From: Desertibacillus haloalkaliphilus
GTDB taxonomy: Bacteria; Bacillota; Bacilli; Bacillales; KJ1-10-99
Reading direction: 5' to 3'
DNA length: 64,000 bases
Assembly (NCBI RefSeq): GCF_019039105.1
Contig: NZ_JAHPIV010000009.1
Location: forward strand, 62,001-126,000
Part shown: positions 1 to 9,887 of the stretch, piece by piece
Numbering within the stretch: position 1 is the first letter of the stretch
Layout of the letters: every line of letters starts with the position of its first letter
Notes under the pieces: model-generated
Told to the model about the DNA's origin: nothing
Seen by the model: only the letters and a program-made list of their open reading frames with translations
Databases searched by the model: none
Position numbers and translations under genes: made by a program

Positions 1-2
1 TA

Positions 3-818
3 AATGGCTTTGATCATGTTAATAACATGGTCAAAGGCTATAGTGAAACGGATTGGGGCGCTGGGTTGTCACAAATGGATGTGTTTAATGATGAAGATCT
101 TGCCGAAAAATTGAACGGTGATGAAATCAGTGAAAGTGAAGCAAAAGAAAAGGCGCTAGCATTCATCGGAATAGAGGAAAATGTAGATGTCCAAGTAGCT
201 GAAACGGGAGAAGGGTTAGCCTATCAAGCCTATAGCTTAACGATAGATGATCCAGATCATGAAACAAATTATTATATGGATATCACAAAACATGGTGGTC
301 ATGTGCTATGGTTTTTACAGCACAGGGATATAGCAGAGCAAAATATCAGTTTAAATGAAGCATCAGAAAAAGCAAAGGAACACTTGGAGGGAAATGGTAT
401 TGAGGGGATGCAACTTGTAGATGGTAAGCAGTATGATTCCATTGGTGTATTTGAGTTTGCCTATTTAATTGACAATGTTCGAGTATACGCTGATTCGATC
501 GTAATTGAGGTAGCGTTAGATGACGGTGAAGTCATTGGCTATGAAGCAGAAGATTATTTGTTAAATCACCAAGAGAGAGAGTTAGATCAACCAGAGCTTA
601 CGAAAGAAGAAGCAAGAGAATATTTAAATGGAAATCTCGAGGTTATGGAAGATCACCTTGCTATTATAATCAACGATCTAGGTGATGAGGTACTTTGCTA
701 TGAATTCTATGGTGTCATTAACAATGATACGTATCGTATCTTTATTAATGCGCAAGATGGTAACGAAGAGCATGTTGAAAAACTACAAAATGCAGAACCG
801 GTTTATGAGACCACTTAA
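3..818 (+). CDS. ypeB: Germination protein YpeB, C-terminal part (5' truncated by window edge)
   Basis: The frame is open to the left window edge, so the first Met in the window is internal and the N-terminus is missing. The 271 visible residues carry repeated PepSY-like units (for example around SESEAKEKALAFIG, LNEASEKAKEHL and LTKEEAREYLNG), as in the C-terminal half of YpeB. In Bacillus, YpeB is a membrane-anchored spore protein that stabilises the cortex-lytic enzyme SleB. The neighbouring PilZ gene and cmk match the ypeB-ypfA-cmk order of B. subtilis. A 13-bp terminator hairpin follows directly. Confidence 0.85.
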   Translation, partial: NGFDHVNNMVKGYSETDWGAGLSQMDVFNDEDLAEKLNGDEISESEAKEKALAFIGIEENVDVQVAETGEGLAYQAYSLTIDDPDHETNYYMDITKHGGHVLWFLQHRDIAEQNISLNEASEKAKEHLEGNGIEGMQLVDGKQYDSIGVFEFAYLIDNVRVYADSIVIEVALDDGEVIGYEAEDYLLNHQERELDQPELTKEEAREYLNGNLEVMEDHLAIIINDLGDEVLCYEFYGVINNDTYRIFINAQDGNEEHVEKLQNAEPVYETT

Positions 819-824
819 ATCTGA

Positions 825-855
825 AAAAGAAGGAGCCACTTAGGCTTCTTCTTTT
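825..855 (+). terminator. Intrinsic terminator after ypeB
   Basis: Arms AAAAGAAGGAGCC (825-837) and GGCTTCTTCTTTT (843-855) pair over 13 bp with one G-U and a 5-nt loop. The 3' arm ends in T residues. Confidence 0.75.
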
Positions 856-961
856 CGATATTTCGTGAGATAATAGAAAGGGATACATTCATAGTTGGAT
901 AGGAAGATGGCTATATAAAAGAGAGAAAATGAGAAGCATAAAATGGGAGGAAGTTTTTTAA

Positions 962-1612
962 TTGATCGCAATTGGAGATACGATTTTTCTTGATTTAAAA
1001 GAGGATGGAAAACGTTTTAAATGTCGGCTGGTGGATCAAATTCACGATATCTTTGTCATTGATATTCCAATCAATGAAAAGACAAATAAACCTGGTTTCT
1101 TTTATGATGGTACACAATTTGTCGCATGGTTTATCGGTAGCGATCAGGCCGTGTACTCATTTGACACTGAAATTCGAGGACGCAAAAAAGGGAATATTCC
1201 GATGTTGCTGCTAAAAAACCCAGGTAAAGAAAATTACCTTCGCATACAACGAAGAAATTATGTGCGAGTGGAGACGTCAATTGATGTCGCTGTTCACCCT
1301 TTCAAACATGAGTTTCCACCATTTGTAACGACATCACTTGATTTGAGTGGGGGTGGAATTGCAATACTATTGCCAAAGAACCACACGGTCAAGGCTGGTA
1401 CGAACATTCATTGTTTGCTCGTTTTACACATGCAATCTGGGGACATTCATTATATTAAAACTGAGTGTAGGGTGATTCGAATTATTGAACAACACGCGTT
1501 ACGAGAGCGTGCATCACTCCAATTCATAAATATTTCAGATCATGACCGACAAAAAGCTATCCGCTATTGTTTTGAACGCCAATTGTTTTTGAAGCATAAA
1601 AAGGGGCTTTAG
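962..1612 (+). CDS. ypfA: PilZ-domain protein of the YcgR/YpfA family (c-di-GMP-binding flagellar brake)
   Basis: This 216-residue protein has an N-terminal YcgR-N-like beta domain followed by a PilZ domain. The c-di-GMP-binding signature is intact: RRNYVR at residues 97-102 and DLSGGG at 127-132. In B. subtilis, YpfA (MotI/DgrA) binds the flagellar stator when loaded with c-di-GMP and slows motility. The start is TTG, with GGGAGG at 945-950 upstream. The position between ypeB and cmk matches B. subtilis. The flagellar role here is inferred from family membership. Confidence 0.85.
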   Translation: MIAIGDTIFLDLKEDGKRFKCRLVDQIHDIFVIDIPINEKTNKPGFFYDGTQFVAWFIGSDQAVYSFDTEIRGRKKGNIPMLLLKNPGKENYLRIQRRNYVRVETSIDVAVHPFKHEFPPFVTTSLDLSGGGIAILLPKNHTVKAGTNIHCLLVLHMQSGDIHYIKTECRVIRIIEQHALRERASLQFINISDHDRQKAIRYCFERQLFLKHKKGL

Positions 1613-1694
1613 AAAATGAAAGTGGAATCTAATTGATAGCGTTTGGAATTTTTAGTAAAGAATAGTAACATTGGATGAAATTACGTACGAATAA

Positions 1695-1724
1695 TTAGAC
1701 CAAATTTCACGAATATGATATGAT
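1695..1724 (+). promoter_or_regulatory. Candidate sigma-A promoter upstream of cmk
   Basis: TTAGAC (1695-1700), an 18-nt spacer and TATGAT (1719-1724). The element lies in the 190-nt gap before cmk, and the -35 is poor. A second TATGAT overlaps it at 1714-1719. Confidence 0.3.
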
Positions 1725-1802
1725 ATTGATTGAATTATTAGATTTTGAAACTTCCAAATAGGTACGTTTTAAAATGAGTTTGAACTACATACGAGGTGTC
1801 AT

Positions 1803-2474
1803 ATGAATCAACATATTAACGTAGCCATTGACGGACCTGCTGGTGCAGGTAAGAGTACAGTAGCGAAATTGGTGGCCAAAAATCTATCATATATTTACAT
1901 TGATACAGGTGCTATGTATCGAGCACTAACTTATTGTGCTCTTGATCGCGATGTTGATCTAGAGGATGAATCAACTTTAAGTGACTTGCTTGATAAGATC
2001 GACATCACGCTAACTGCGAGTGAAGGTGAGACTAATGTTCTCGTTAATCAAAAGGATGTCACAAATGATATTCGCACCGCTGAAGTGACAAATGCTGTTT
2101 CAGTTGTCTCTAGTCATAAGCGAGTCCGTGAAGAGATGGTGCGCAGGCAACAAAAGCTCGCTCAAGGTGGTGGGACAGTACTTGATGGTAGGGATATTGG
2201 TACTCATGTGTTGCCGGATGCTGAGGTTAAGGTTTTTCTAACTGCTTCGGTAAGCGAACGAGCGAAGCGGCGTCATCAAGAGAACCTTGCTAAAGGGTAT
2301 CCATCAAATTTAGATCAGCTAATGGAAGAAATTAAGCTTCGTGATGAGAGAGATTCAAACCGTGAGTTTGCTCCCTTGAAAAAGGCAACTGATGCAGTTG
2401 AGATAGATTCAACATCGTTGACGATTGATGAGGTTGTCGATTCCATTCTGAACTTGGTAAAAGAGAGGAATTAG
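1803..2474 (+). CDS. cmk: Cytidylate kinase
   Basis: Phosphorylates CMP and dCMP using ATP, in pyrimidine nucleotide recycling in the cytoplasm. The 223-residue protein starts with a Walker A loop, GPAGAGKS at residues 11-18, and has the DGRD segment near residue 128 and the RRHQE and RDERDSNRE lid and arginine motifs typical of the family. Its length is normal for a bacterial Cmk. plsC starts 6 nt downstream, so the two are probably co-transcribed. Confidence 0.97.
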   Translation: MNQHINVAIDGPAGAGKSTVAKLVAKNLSYIYIDTGAMYRALTYCALDRDVDLEDESTLSDLLDKIDITLTASEGETNVLVNQKDVTNDIRTAEVTNAVSVVSSHKRVREEMVRRQQKLAQGGGTVLDGRDIGTHVLPDAEVKVFLTASVSERAKRRHQENLAKGYPSNLDQLMEEIKLRDERDSNREFAPLKKATDAVEIDSTSLTIDEVVDSILNLVKERN

Positions 2475-2479
2475 ACGAA

Positions 2480-3067
2480 ATGGATCTATATACATTTGGA
2501 AAGAACCTTTTTAAATCATATTTTTCGGTTTTTTACCGTATTGAAGTTATTGGAGCTGACAACCTTCCAAAAGACGGCGGCATTTTGTTGTGTTCAAACC
2601 ATATCAACAATTTGGACCCGCCACTAGTTGGCGCATGTGCCCCTCGTCGTGTACATTTTATGGCAAAGGCGGAGTTGTTTAATGTACCATTATTAAAACA
2701 TGCGCTTCCTAGAGTAGGGGCTTTTCCGGTAAAAAGAGGGATGAGTGATAAACAAGCACTAAGGTCGGGATTATCCATCTTGAAAGAAAATAAAGTGCTT
2801 GGTTTATTTCCAGAAGGAACGAGGAGCAAAAACGGAGAATTAGGAAAAGGATTAGCTGGTGCTGGATTTTTTGCATTAAGAACAGATGCTTATATTGTTC
2901 CTTGTGCAATTATTGGTCCGTATAAACTTTTTAATAAAGTGAAGATCATTTATGGAGAACCAATTGATTTTACGGAGTTCCGTGAGCAAAAGAAATCAGT
3001 CGAAGAAGCAACAGAATATATTATGAACTCGATAAAATCATTAATTGATCAGCATTCAAACGATTAA
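2480..3067 (+). CDS. plsC: 1-acyl-sn-glycerol-3-phosphate acyltransferase
   Basis: Transfers a fatty acyl chain to lysophosphatidate to give phosphatidate at the membrane. The catalytic H-X4-D motif is H41-D46 (NHINNLD), and the glycerol-phosphate-binding block FPEGTRS lies near residues 110-116. At 195 residues it is a compact PlsC of the usual Bacillus size. The ribosome-binding site (AGAGAGG) lies inside the end of cmk. plsY and gpsA, also glycerolipid genes, are encoded 5 kb downstream. Confidence 0.95.
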   Translation: MDLYTFGKNLFKSYFSVFYRIEVIGADNLPKDGGILLCSNHINNLDPPLVGACAPRRVHFMAKAELFNVPLLKHALPRVGAFPVKRGMSDKQALRSGLSILKENKVLGLFPEGTRSKNGELGKGLAGAGFFALRTDAYIVPCAIIGPYKLFNKVKIIYGEPIDFTEFREQKKSVEEATEYIMNSIKSLIDQHSND

Positions 3068-3179
3068 CTGTCATTGCTAGTTTAAATCAATGGTTAAATT
3101 TCTTTCGCTACCGTGAAAGATAATTTATAAATATTAGTAAATGCTCCCGAACAACGGGTATAGAAGGAGGCAAATGTCA

Positions 3180-4340
3180 ATGGTTGAAGAAATGAATAAC
3201 GAAATGGCAGAAATGAATTCCTTTACTGTCGGGGAAGTTGTAACAGGGAAGGTTACAAAAGTTGAAGATAAACAAGCTTTTGTTGATGTTGGTTTTAAAG
3301 TTGATGGGATTGTTCCAATTAGTGAACTTTCAAGTTTACATGTAGAAAAAGTAAGTGATGTTATTTCTGAAGGAGATGAGCTTGAACTTAAAGTGACCAA
3401 AGTTGATGACGATGAATTAATCTTATCAAAACGTGCCGTTCAAGCAGAGAAAGCATGGCAAGAGTTAGAACAAAAATTCGAATCTGGTGAAGTGATTGAA
3501 GCAGAAGTAGCCGATGTTGTCAAAGGTGGTTTAGTTGTAGACCTAGGTGTACGCGGCTTTATCCCTGCATCTCTCGTTGAGCGTCACTACGTCGAAGACT
3601 TTTCAGATTATAAAGGGCGTCAGCTGCGTCTGAAAGTCGTTGAGATCGAGCCTGAAAATAACAAACTGATTTTATCACAACGAGCAGTGCTTGATGATGA
3701 AGCAGAGGCAGAAAAATCAAAAGTTCTCCAAACATTATCTGAAGGAGATGTTATTGATGGAACTGTTCAACGCTTAACCGATTTCGGTGCATTTGTCGAT
3801 GTTGGCGGGGTAGATGGCCTTGTACATATTTCACAACTTGCACATCATCGTGTAGAAACTCCTTCTGAGGTAGTCAATGAAGGTGATCAAGTAAAAGTGA
3901 AAGTGTTGTCTGTTGATCCAGAAAATGAACGTGTATCTCTATCGATTAAGGATACGCTTCCAGGACCATGGGAAACGATTGAAGGAGATATTAAAGCTGG
4001 TGATGTCATTAAGGGGACAGTGCGCCGTCTTGTCTCATTTGGAGCTTTTATTGAAGTAGCTCCTGGTGTCGAAGGGCTCGTCCATATTTCACAGATTGCC
4101 AACCGTCACATCGGAACACCGGGTGAAGTTTTATCAGAAGGTGAAACCGTTGAAGTTAAGGTTTTAGATATCAATATTGCAGAAAAGAGAATTTCACTTA
4201 GCATCCGTGAGCTTCATGAAGAAGAACAGGGTGGCGATTCTGGGCAACAACAAGAATTTAAAACAAATGATAATGACGATCATAGTGGCTTCTCACTTGG
4301 AGATATGATTGGCGATCAACTAAAAAAATATAAGTCATAG
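3180..4340 (+). CDS. ypfD: S1-domain RNA-binding protein (30S ribosomal protein S1 homologue, YpfD type)
   Basis: The 386-residue protein contains four S1 OB-fold repeats, seen as recurring G-V-V-L-G-F-I-P/V-H-I-S patterns (KVDGIVPISEL, GVRGFIPASLV, GVDGLVHISQL, GVEGLVHISQI) and an acidic, Gln-rich tail. The ATG at 3180 lies 9 nt after AAGGAGG. The in-frame ATG at 3174 is only 3 nt away, which is too close. Firmicute S1 homologues have fewer domains than E. coli S1 and are not strictly required in the ribosome. The role in translation or RNA handling is inferred. Confidence 0.9.
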   Translation: MVEEMNNEMAEMNSFTVGEVVTGKVTKVEDKQAFVDVGFKVDGIVPISELSSLHVEKVSDVISEGDELELKVTKVDDDELILSKRAVQAEKAWQELEQKFESGEVIEAEVADVVKGGLVVDLGVRGFIPASLVERHYVEDFSDYKGRQLRLKVVEIEPENNKLILSQRAVLDDEAEAEKSKVLQTLSEGDVIDGTVQRLTDFGAFVDVGGVDGLVHISQLAHHRVETPSEVVNEGDQVKVKVLSVDPENERVSLSIKDTLPGPWETIEGDIKAGDVIKGTVRRLVSFGAFIEVAPGVEGLVHISQIANRHIGTPGEVLSEGETVEVKVLDINIAEKRISLSIRELHEEEQGGDSGQQQEFKTNDNDDHSGFSLGDMIGDQLKKYKS

Positions 4341-4350
4341 GTGATGAGAC

Positions 4351-5403
4351 TTGAGTAGAGCTGAAAGAAAAATTGACCATATTAAGCACGCTATAGCTAC
4401 CGGTCAAGACCGCTCGCACGGGTTTGAAGATATTCAGTTCGTTCATCAAAGCTTGCCTAACAGTTCAGTAGATGAAATTAAATTAGCAACTAAAATCGGC
4501 GAACTTCCTTTGAGTTCGCCGATTTTTATCAATGCGATGACTGGTGGCGGCGGAGCGAAAACGCTTGAGATTAATCAGCAATTAGCAACAGTGGCTTCTG
4601 AATGTAAGCTAGGAATTGCAGTTGGTTCACAGATGGCGGCCCTGCGAGAAACAGAACAAAAGAAATCATATGAAATTATTCGAAAGGTAAATCCTAATGG
4701 GGTTGTTATCGGTAACCTTGGGAGCGAAGCGACGCTAGATCAAGCGAAGCGTGCGGTGGATATGTTAGAAGCGAATGGTCTGCAAATCCACTTAAACACC
4801 ATTCAAGAGTTAGTTATGCCTGAAGGTGATCGTAGTTTTATTGGGGCCTTAAATAGGATTGAAAATATCAAAACACACTTAGACGTTCCTGTGGTTGTAA
4901 AAGAGGTCGGTTTCGGGATGAGTAAGGAAACGGCTAAACGATTAGCGGATGTCGGTGTGACAACTGTTGATGTCGGCGGGGTTGGTGGCACAAATTTTGC
5001 TAAAATCGAAAATAACCGCCGTGATCGTATGCTCGATTATTTTAATCATTGGGGGATTACAACCACGGCTTCTATCTGCGAAGTAAAAAGGACTTATCCT
5101 CATCTTTCGGTTATTGGCTCCGGTGGCATTCAGAGTGCGTTAGAAGTAGCTAAAGCTGTTGCTTTAGGAGCTAGTGCTGTCGGGATTGCTGGGCATTTCC
5201 TGAAAATCCTGATGGAGCAGGGGATTGATGATTTACTTATTGCTGTTAAAGAGTTAGAAGCACACTTACGATTTATTATGACAGCATTAGGGGCACAGAC
5301 CATTCAAGATCTACAACATGTTCCGCTCGTTTTAAAAGGTGAGACGCACCATTGGCTTGAGCAACGTGGGGTTGATACAACTACATATAGCACAAGGTCT
5401 TAA
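4351..5403 (+). CDS. fni: Isopentenyl-diphosphate delta-isomerase, type 2 (FMN-dependent)
   Basis: Interconverts IPP and DMAPP using reduced FMN, supplying DMAPP for polyprenyl synthesis (hepS/hepT lie 10 kb downstream). The 350-residue length and the motifs fit the family: N-terminal RKxxHI-like segment, [11 protein letters not shown], a glycine-rich phosphate-binding loop [15 protein letters not shown], and [13 protein letters not shown]. The start is TTG at 4351, 10 nt after the ypfD stop. B. subtilis fni sits at the same place after ypfD. Confidence 0.95.
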   Translation: MSRAERKIDHIKHAIATGQDRSHGFEDIQFVHQSLPNSSVDEIKLATKIGELPLSSPIFINAMTGGGGAKTLEINQQLATVASECKLGIAVGSQMAALRETEQKKSYEIIRKVNPNGVVIGNLGSEATLDQAKRAVDMLEANGLQIHLNTIQELVMPEGDRSFIGALNRIENIKTHLDVPVVVKEVGFGMSKETAKRLADVGVTTVDVGGVGGTNFAKIENNRRDRMLDYFNHWGITTTASICEVKRTYPHLSVIGSGGIQSALEVAKAVALGASAVGIAGHFLKILMEQGIDDLLIAVKELEAHLRFIMTALGAQTIQDLQHVPLVLKGETHHWLEQRGVDTTTYSTRS

Positions 5404-5420
5404 GCATGACGGAGTCTAAT

Positions 5421-5455
5421 AAAAGGCTTTGATCGTTGTTGATCAGAGTCTTTTT
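5421..5455 (+). terminator. Intrinsic terminator after fni
   Basis: Arms AAAAGGCTTTGATC (5421-5434) and GATCAGAGTCTTTT (5441-5454) pair over 14 bp with two G-U pairs. A T-rich tract follows. Confidence 0.75.
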
Positions 5456-5602
5456 GCTCTGTGCAGGAAAAGAAACCTGAGTGCACCAGTTTAGTTTCCT
5501 TACATGACTATCTTCCATACCGTATGACCCTAAAAATTCAGTCATTCCATGATTAGCTTTAATGAAAATTAGCAATAATGGTGATGATAGGTGGTGGAAC
5601 AT

Positions 5603-6205
5603 GTGGATGGAATTTATTTTTACTGGTTTTCTTGGCTAGGTTGGATTTATGCGTCTTTTATAATGGAAAAAACAAGATTCAGAATAGGAGTTAGTGCATT
5701 TATCCTTATACTGATTATAAGCTCAATTTTTACGTTGCCATTTTTGGATTTTGTGATTCATGTATCTTTCATTTTAGTTGCCATGGTTGCTTATAGCGGT
5801 TTTCTTAAACAGAGCCGGTTAACGCTTATGTATTCATGTTGCGTTTGCCTAATTGTAACGCTAGTATACAGTTGTTTTATGTTATTTGAAATTTATGATC
5901 CAGTATTTGTGCTTTTTCATCGTAGTTGGATGCAAGCGATCATCATGGCTTGTATCATCTTAATTCTTGTTTCTCAACCGTTGTTAAGATTTTATACGTT
6001 AGCTGTTGGGTTTATTCAAGGAGAAGTGGTGGTTGCTCTTTTTTTTAAACGAGTATGGACTGATTATCCAATTGGTGGTTTAGGGTTTTTGGATGTGTTG
6101 GCGATAGCATGCATGTTGTTATTTACTTGGCATTTGCTCGAGGTTGTGCTAACGAAATGTAACGATTATTTAAAAGAACATGTAGACAAACCGATGGACC
6201 TTTAA
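5603..6205 (+). CDS. yphA: YphA family membrane protein of unknown function
   Basis: About 200 residues with five or six hydrophobic segments (for example FILILIISSIFTLPFLDFV and IIMACIILILVSQPLL), so an integral membrane protein. I chose GTG at 5603, 8 nt after AGGTGG. GTG codons at 5591 and 5594 are in frame but have poorer ribosome-binding sites. B. subtilis yphA lies at the same place upstream of der. No catalytic motif is visible. Confidence 0.75.
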   Translation: MDGIYFYWFSWLGWIYASFIMEKTRFRIGVSAFILILIISSIFTLPFLDFVIHVSFILVAMVAYSGFLKQSRLTLMYSCCVCLIVTLVYSCFMLFEIYDPVFVLFHRSWMQAIIMACIILILVSQPLLRFYTLAVGFIQGEVVVALFFKRVWTDYPIGGLGFLDVLAIACMLLFTWHLLEVVLTKCNDYLKEHVDKPMDL

Positions 6206-6218
6206 AAACGCAATATTG

Positions 6219-6242
6219 TCTACCAATGAAGTTTTTGGTAGA
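6219..6242 (+). terminator. Hairpin after yphA (weak terminator candidate)
   Basis: Perfect 8-bp arms TCTACCAA (6219-6226) and TTGGTAGA (6235-6242). No T-run follows, so termination is uncertain. Confidence 0.35.
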
Positions 6243-6276
6243 ATAAATTGGTTCAGATCAGCGAAAGTGTTTTAAG

Positions 6277-6305
6277 TTGACATGTGTGTTTTTGATTGAT
6301 ATGGA
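6277..6305 (+). promoter_or_regulatory. Candidate sigma-A promoter for der
   Basis: A consensus TTGACA (6277-6282), a 17-nt spacer and a poor -10, TATGGA (6300-6305). It lies about 45 nt before the der start. Confidence 0.35.
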
Positions 6306-6348
6306 GAATTAAATCATTAAGTTGATAGAATAGAAAGGTCGTGGAAGT

Positions 6349-7662
6349 ATGCCAAAACCAGTATTAGCGATCGTTGGCCGACCAAATGTCGGCAAATCAA
6401 CGATCTTTAACAGAATCGTTGGAGAGCGCGTGGCAATCGTAGAAGATCTCCCTGGTGTAACGAGAGATCGTATCTACAGTTCAGGGGAATGGTTAAATAG
6501 AGAATTTAACTTGATTGACACCGGTGGAATTGAAATCGGAGATGAACCATTTTTGGAACAAATGAGAGAGCAAGCAGAACTGGCGATTAAAGAGGCGGAT
6601 GTGATCGTCTTCATCGTTAACGGAAGAGAAGGAGTTACAAGCGCTGATGAGGAAGTTGCGAAAATTTTATTCCGCTCCAAAAAGCCGATTGTGCTCGGGG
6701 TTAATAAAATTGATAACCCGGATATGCAAGAGCAACTGTATGAGTTTTATTCATTAGGAATGGGAGATCCGATAGGGGTGTCGGGTGCTCACGGTATCGG
6801 TCTTGGGGATTTGTTAGACGAAGTCGTTAGCCATTTTCCAAATGAAGAGGAGGATGACTATGATCAAGATACAATTAGAATTTCTTTAATTGGGCGTCCG
6901 AACGTTGGAAAGTCATCACTTGTCAATGCGATGTTAGGTGAGGAACGTGTTATTGTAAGTAATATTCCAGGTACAACCCGTGATGCCATCGATACTCCTT
7001 TTACGAAAGATGGTCAAGAGTATGTGCTCATTGATACAGCAGGTATGAGAAAAAGAGGGAAAGTATACGAAAGTACAGAAAAATATAGTGTTCTTCGGGC
7101 ATTAAAAGCAATTGAACGTTCTGATGTCGTCCTCGTTGTCATTAACGCAGAAGAAGGGATTATCGAGCAAGATAAAAAAATTGCAGGCTATGCGCATGAA
7201 GCAGGACGAGCAGTGGTCATTGTTGTCAATAAGTGGGACACGCTAGAAAAAGACGATAAGACGATGCAAAAGTTTGAGCAGAAGATCCGCGATCATTTCT
7301 TATTTTTAAGCTATGCACCAATTTTGTTCGTGTCTGCAAAAACAAAACAACGTTTACAGCATGTCCTACCTAAAGTCGAACAAGTGTCAGAAAATCATAA
7401 TTTACGTGTGCCGACGAATGTGTTAAATGACCTTGTTATGGATGCTGTAGCGATGAATCCAACGCCAACAGATAAAGGACGTCGTTTGAAAATTAATTAT
7501 GTGACACAAGTCGCTGTTTCACCGCCGACGTTTGTGTTTTTTGTTAATGATCCCGAACTTATGCACTTCTCTTATGAACGGTTTTTAGAAAATCGTCTTC
7601 GAGATACGTTTGAGTTTGAAGGTACACCTATTAAAATTATTGCTCGAAAGAAAAATGAATAA
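6349..7662 (+). CDS. der: Ribosome-assembly GTPase Der (EngA)
   Basis: Essential double-GTPase that assists maturation of the 50S subunit. It has two G domains in tandem. The first G1 loop is GRPNVGKST at residues 10-18 with DTGG and NKID. The second is GRPNVGKSS near residues 182-190 with DTAG and NKWD. A C-terminal KH-like domain ends in Lys-rich sequence. At 437 residues it has the usual length for Bacillus Der. Confidence 0.98.
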   Translation: MPKPVLAIVGRPNVGKSTIFNRIVGERVAIVEDLPGVTRDRIYSSGEWLNREFNLIDTGGIEIGDEPFLEQMREQAELAIKEADVIVFIVNGREGVTSADEEVAKILFRSKKPIVLGVNKIDNPDMQEQLYEFYSLGMGDPIGVSGAHGIGLGDLLDEVVSHFPNEEEDDYDQDTIRISLIGRPNVGKSSLVNAMLGEERVIVSNIPGTTRDAIDTPFTKDGQEYVLIDTAGMRKRGKVYESTEKYSVLRALKAIERSDVVLVVINAEEGIIEQDKKIAGYAHEAGRAVVIVVNKWDTLEKDDKTMQKFEQKIRDHFLFLSYAPILFVSAKTKQRLQHVLPKVEQVSENHNLRVPTNVLNDLVMDAVAMNPTPTDKGRRLKINYVTQVAVSPPTFVFFVNDPELMHFSYERFLENRLRDTFEFEGTPIKIIARKKNE

Positions 7663-7738
7663 GGCTTTATCATCTAGCGATGATTGTTATTTAAAAAATA
7701 AGGGGTAGAAACACTTATTGGTTTGGGGGAGAAGGAAC

Positions 7739-8350
7739 ATGGAATTAATTCTTTCGGTTATACTTGCGTATCTCCTTGGTTCAATCAGCTTCAGTTACTT
7801 AATCGCTAAGAAAATTAAGAAAGTCGATATTCGTAAACACGGTAGTGGTAATGCCGGTGCAACAAACACATTGCGGGTTCTTGGGGTTGGTCCTGCTATA
7901 GCAGTACTTGCGCTTGATGTGATAAAAGGAATCGTTTCGGTTGCGATTGCTGGTGCGCTTGCAGGGCCTGGTTGGGTACCTGTTCTCGCTGGGTTGGCTG
8001 CAATATTGGGTCACAATTGGCCGATATACTACGGCTTTCGTGGTGGCAAAGGAGTTGCAACGACGATTGGTGTTTTGGCTAGTTTAGTCTTTTTTCCGGC
8101 ACTTTTTGCTGGGATTATTGCGATTGCGAGTATTTTTATCACCCGTATGGTATCGCTTGGATCATTGCTCTTTGTCATTGGTACACCGGTATTCACGATC
8201 GTGTTTTTGACCTATTATGGGTACCCGATAGCCTACTTTTATTTGGCTTGTATCGTTGCAGTCCTCTCCGTATGGAGACACCGTTCAAATATTGTACGGT
8301 TACTTAAGGGTACCGAAAGCCGAATTGGTAAAACGGGATCGAATTCATAA
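7739..8350 (+). CDS. plsY: Glycerol-3-phosphate acyltransferase PlsY
   Basis: Integral membrane enzyme that moves acyl groups from acyl-phosphate to glycerol-3-phosphate, the first step of phosphatidate synthesis. It shows the family motifs GSISFSYLIAK, KHGSGNAGATNTLR and FRGGKGVATTIG, and several membrane helices. ATG 7739 follows GAAGGA. An upstream in-frame TTG at 7718 would add seven residues and lacks a good ribosome-binding site. gpsA, which makes its substrate, is 49 nt downstream, so this is a functional pair. In B. subtilis plsY (yneS) is elsewhere. Confidence 0.95.
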   Translation: MELILSVILAYLLGSISFSYLIAKKIKKVDIRKHGSGNAGATNTLRVLGVGPAIAVLALDVIKGIVSVAIAGALAGPGWVPVLAGLAAILGHNWPIYYGFRGGKGVATTIGVLASLVFFPALFAGIIAIASIFITRMVSLGSLLFVIGTPVFTIVFLTYYGYPIAYFYLACIVAVLSVWRHRSNIVRLLKGTESRIGKTGSNS

Positions 8351-8399
8351 GTGTGGGGCGACGTCTGATTGATCATCCGAAGGGGGTTGAAAGATACAT

Positions 8400-9449
8400 A
8401 TGGCTAACATTGCAGTGATAGGTGCAGGTAGTTGGGGAACTGCACTTGCGTTAGTATTGGCAGATAATGGTCACCACGTCAAACTGTGGGGCCGAAGTGA
8501 AGACCAAATTAAAGAACTAAATAAGGACCGCACAAATCATAAATACTTACCTAACGTCTCATTACCGACGAATATTAAAGGTTATACAGAATTAAGCGAT
8601 TCTGTCAAAGACACAGAAGCGATTCTTTTTGTCGTACCGACAAAGGCGATTCGGGAGGTTGCAGCAGAAATTAAGAGCTACTTGGATACACCAGTGACGA
8701 TTGTTCACGCAAGCAAAGGGATTGAGCCTGACTCATCCAAACGAGTTTCTGAGATGATTGAAGAGGAAATTCCAAAGCAATTTCGAAAATCTGTATGTGT
8801 ATTATCAGGACCGAGTCATGCTGAAGAGGTTGCCTTACGTGAACCTACGACTGTAACGGTTTCTTCGGTAGAGGAAGATGAGGCGAAGTATGTCCAAGAC
8901 TTATTTATGAATCAACATTTTCGAGTCTATACGAATCCTGATTTGATTGGTGTAGAAATAGGTGGAGCACTTAAGAATATAATTGCCTTAGGTATTGGTT
9001 TGACCAATGGTTTAGGTTATGGCGATAATGCAAAAGCAGCCTTAATGACAAGAGGGTTAGCAGAGATTGCTCGGTTAGGGATCCATTTAGGTGCCAACCC
9101 ATTAACGTTTGCTGGTTTATCTGGCCTAGGTGATTTAATCGTCACTTGTACGAGTGTCCATAGCCGTAATTGGCGAGCGGGGCAATTATTAGGACAAGGA
9201 AAGAGTCTAGATGAGGTATTAGAAAGTATGGGGATGGTTGTTGAAGGGATTCGAACAACGAAGGCAGCCTATCACCTAGCGTCTACTGAAAACGTTGACA
9301 TGCCGATTACAAGTGCGATTTATGGTGTGTTATTTGAAAATAAACGCCCAGCAGATGCTGCTGAGGAATTAATGGGTCGAGTGAAAAAGCATGAGGTTGA
9401 GGACCTTACATCGATAGTCAATGGAACTTTGAGCGATAAGCAATCATAG
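8400..9449 (+). CDS. gpsA: Glycerol-3-phosphate dehydrogenase [NAD(P)+]
   Basis: Reduces dihydroxyacetone phosphate to sn-glycerol-3-phosphate for phospholipid synthesis. The Rossmann loop GAGSWG is at residues 8-13. The sequence also has ASKGIE, SGPSHAEEV and the catalytic-lysine helix IGGALKNIIALGIG, followed by GLSGLGDL. Its 349 residues are close to the B. subtilis length. It follows plsY, which uses its product. Confidence 0.97.
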   Translation: MANIAVIGAGSWGTALALVLADNGHHVKLWGRSEDQIKELNKDRTNHKYLPNVSLPTNIKGYTELSDSVKDTEAILFVVPTKAIREVAAEIKSYLDTPVTIVHASKGIEPDSSKRVSEMIEEEIPKQFRKSVCVLSGPSHAEEVALREPTTVTVSSVEEDEAKYVQDLFMNQHFRVYTNPDLIGVEIGGALKNIIALGIGLTNGLGYGDNAKAALMTRGLAEIARLGIHLGANPLTFAGLSGLGDLIVTCTSVHSRNWRAGQLLGQGKSLDEVLESMGMVVEGIRTTKAAYHLASTENVDMPITSAIYGVLFENKRPADAAEELMGRVKKHEVEDLTSIVNGTLSDKQS

Positions 9450-9472
9450 GAGTTGTAAAGATCAACTCATGC

Positions 9473-9499
9473 ACATCTTTCTTCTTCTTGCATACGATA
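9473..9499 (+). promoter_or_regulatory. Candidate sigma-K promoter for spoVIF
   Basis: CATACGATA (9491-9499) fits the sigma-K -10 pattern CATANNNTA exactly, and AC (9473-9474) sits 16 nt upstream as expected for the short -35. The spoVIF start is 32 nt downstream of the -10. Confidence 0.5.
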
Positions 9500-9530
9500 T
9501 CTTGATGTTAGATAAGAAGGAGGACCACTT

Positions 9531-9785
9531 TTGCAGAATAATCTTTTTAATGAGCTTGAAAAGAAAACAAATGTGAAACAAGAAGATTTATTTACATTAG
9601 CAAATTCAGTTAGCAATGCAGATTTAACGGATGAAAACACAGTTAGGCAATTAATCGCACAAGTATCACAGCTAGCGAATGTCCCCGTTTCAAAAGAAAA
9701 AGAAGAACAATTAATTGACGCAATTATTCATAATGAAGTTCCATTAGATTTTGGTACGTTGGCCAAAATGTTTGCCGAAAAATAG
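9531..9785 (+). CDS. spoVIF: Stage VI sporulation protein F
   Basis: An 84-residue soluble protein resembling SpoVIF (YjcC) of B. subtilis, which is needed for spore coat assembly and resistance. The recognised pattern is NLFNELEKKTNVKQEDLFTL, then a TVRQLIAQVSQLA helix and a C-terminal LDFGTLAKM. The start is TTG at 9531 with a strong AGAAGGAGG upstream. In B. subtilis this gene is not next to gpsA, so the location differs. It has its own candidate sigma-K promoter and terminator. Confidence 0.8.
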   Translation: MQNNLFNELEKKTNVKQEDLFTLANSVSNADLTDENTVRQLIAQVSQLANVPVSKEKEEQLIDAIIHNEVPLDFGTLAKMFAEK

Positions 9786-9887
9786 GCGAAATGTAGGCGA
9801 TTGGACAAAACGCTTCTTGTTAAATCAGCATATACTGAAATGAACGGATTAAATCTAGGGCTGTGGGTCAAGGAAGTATTTAGTCAA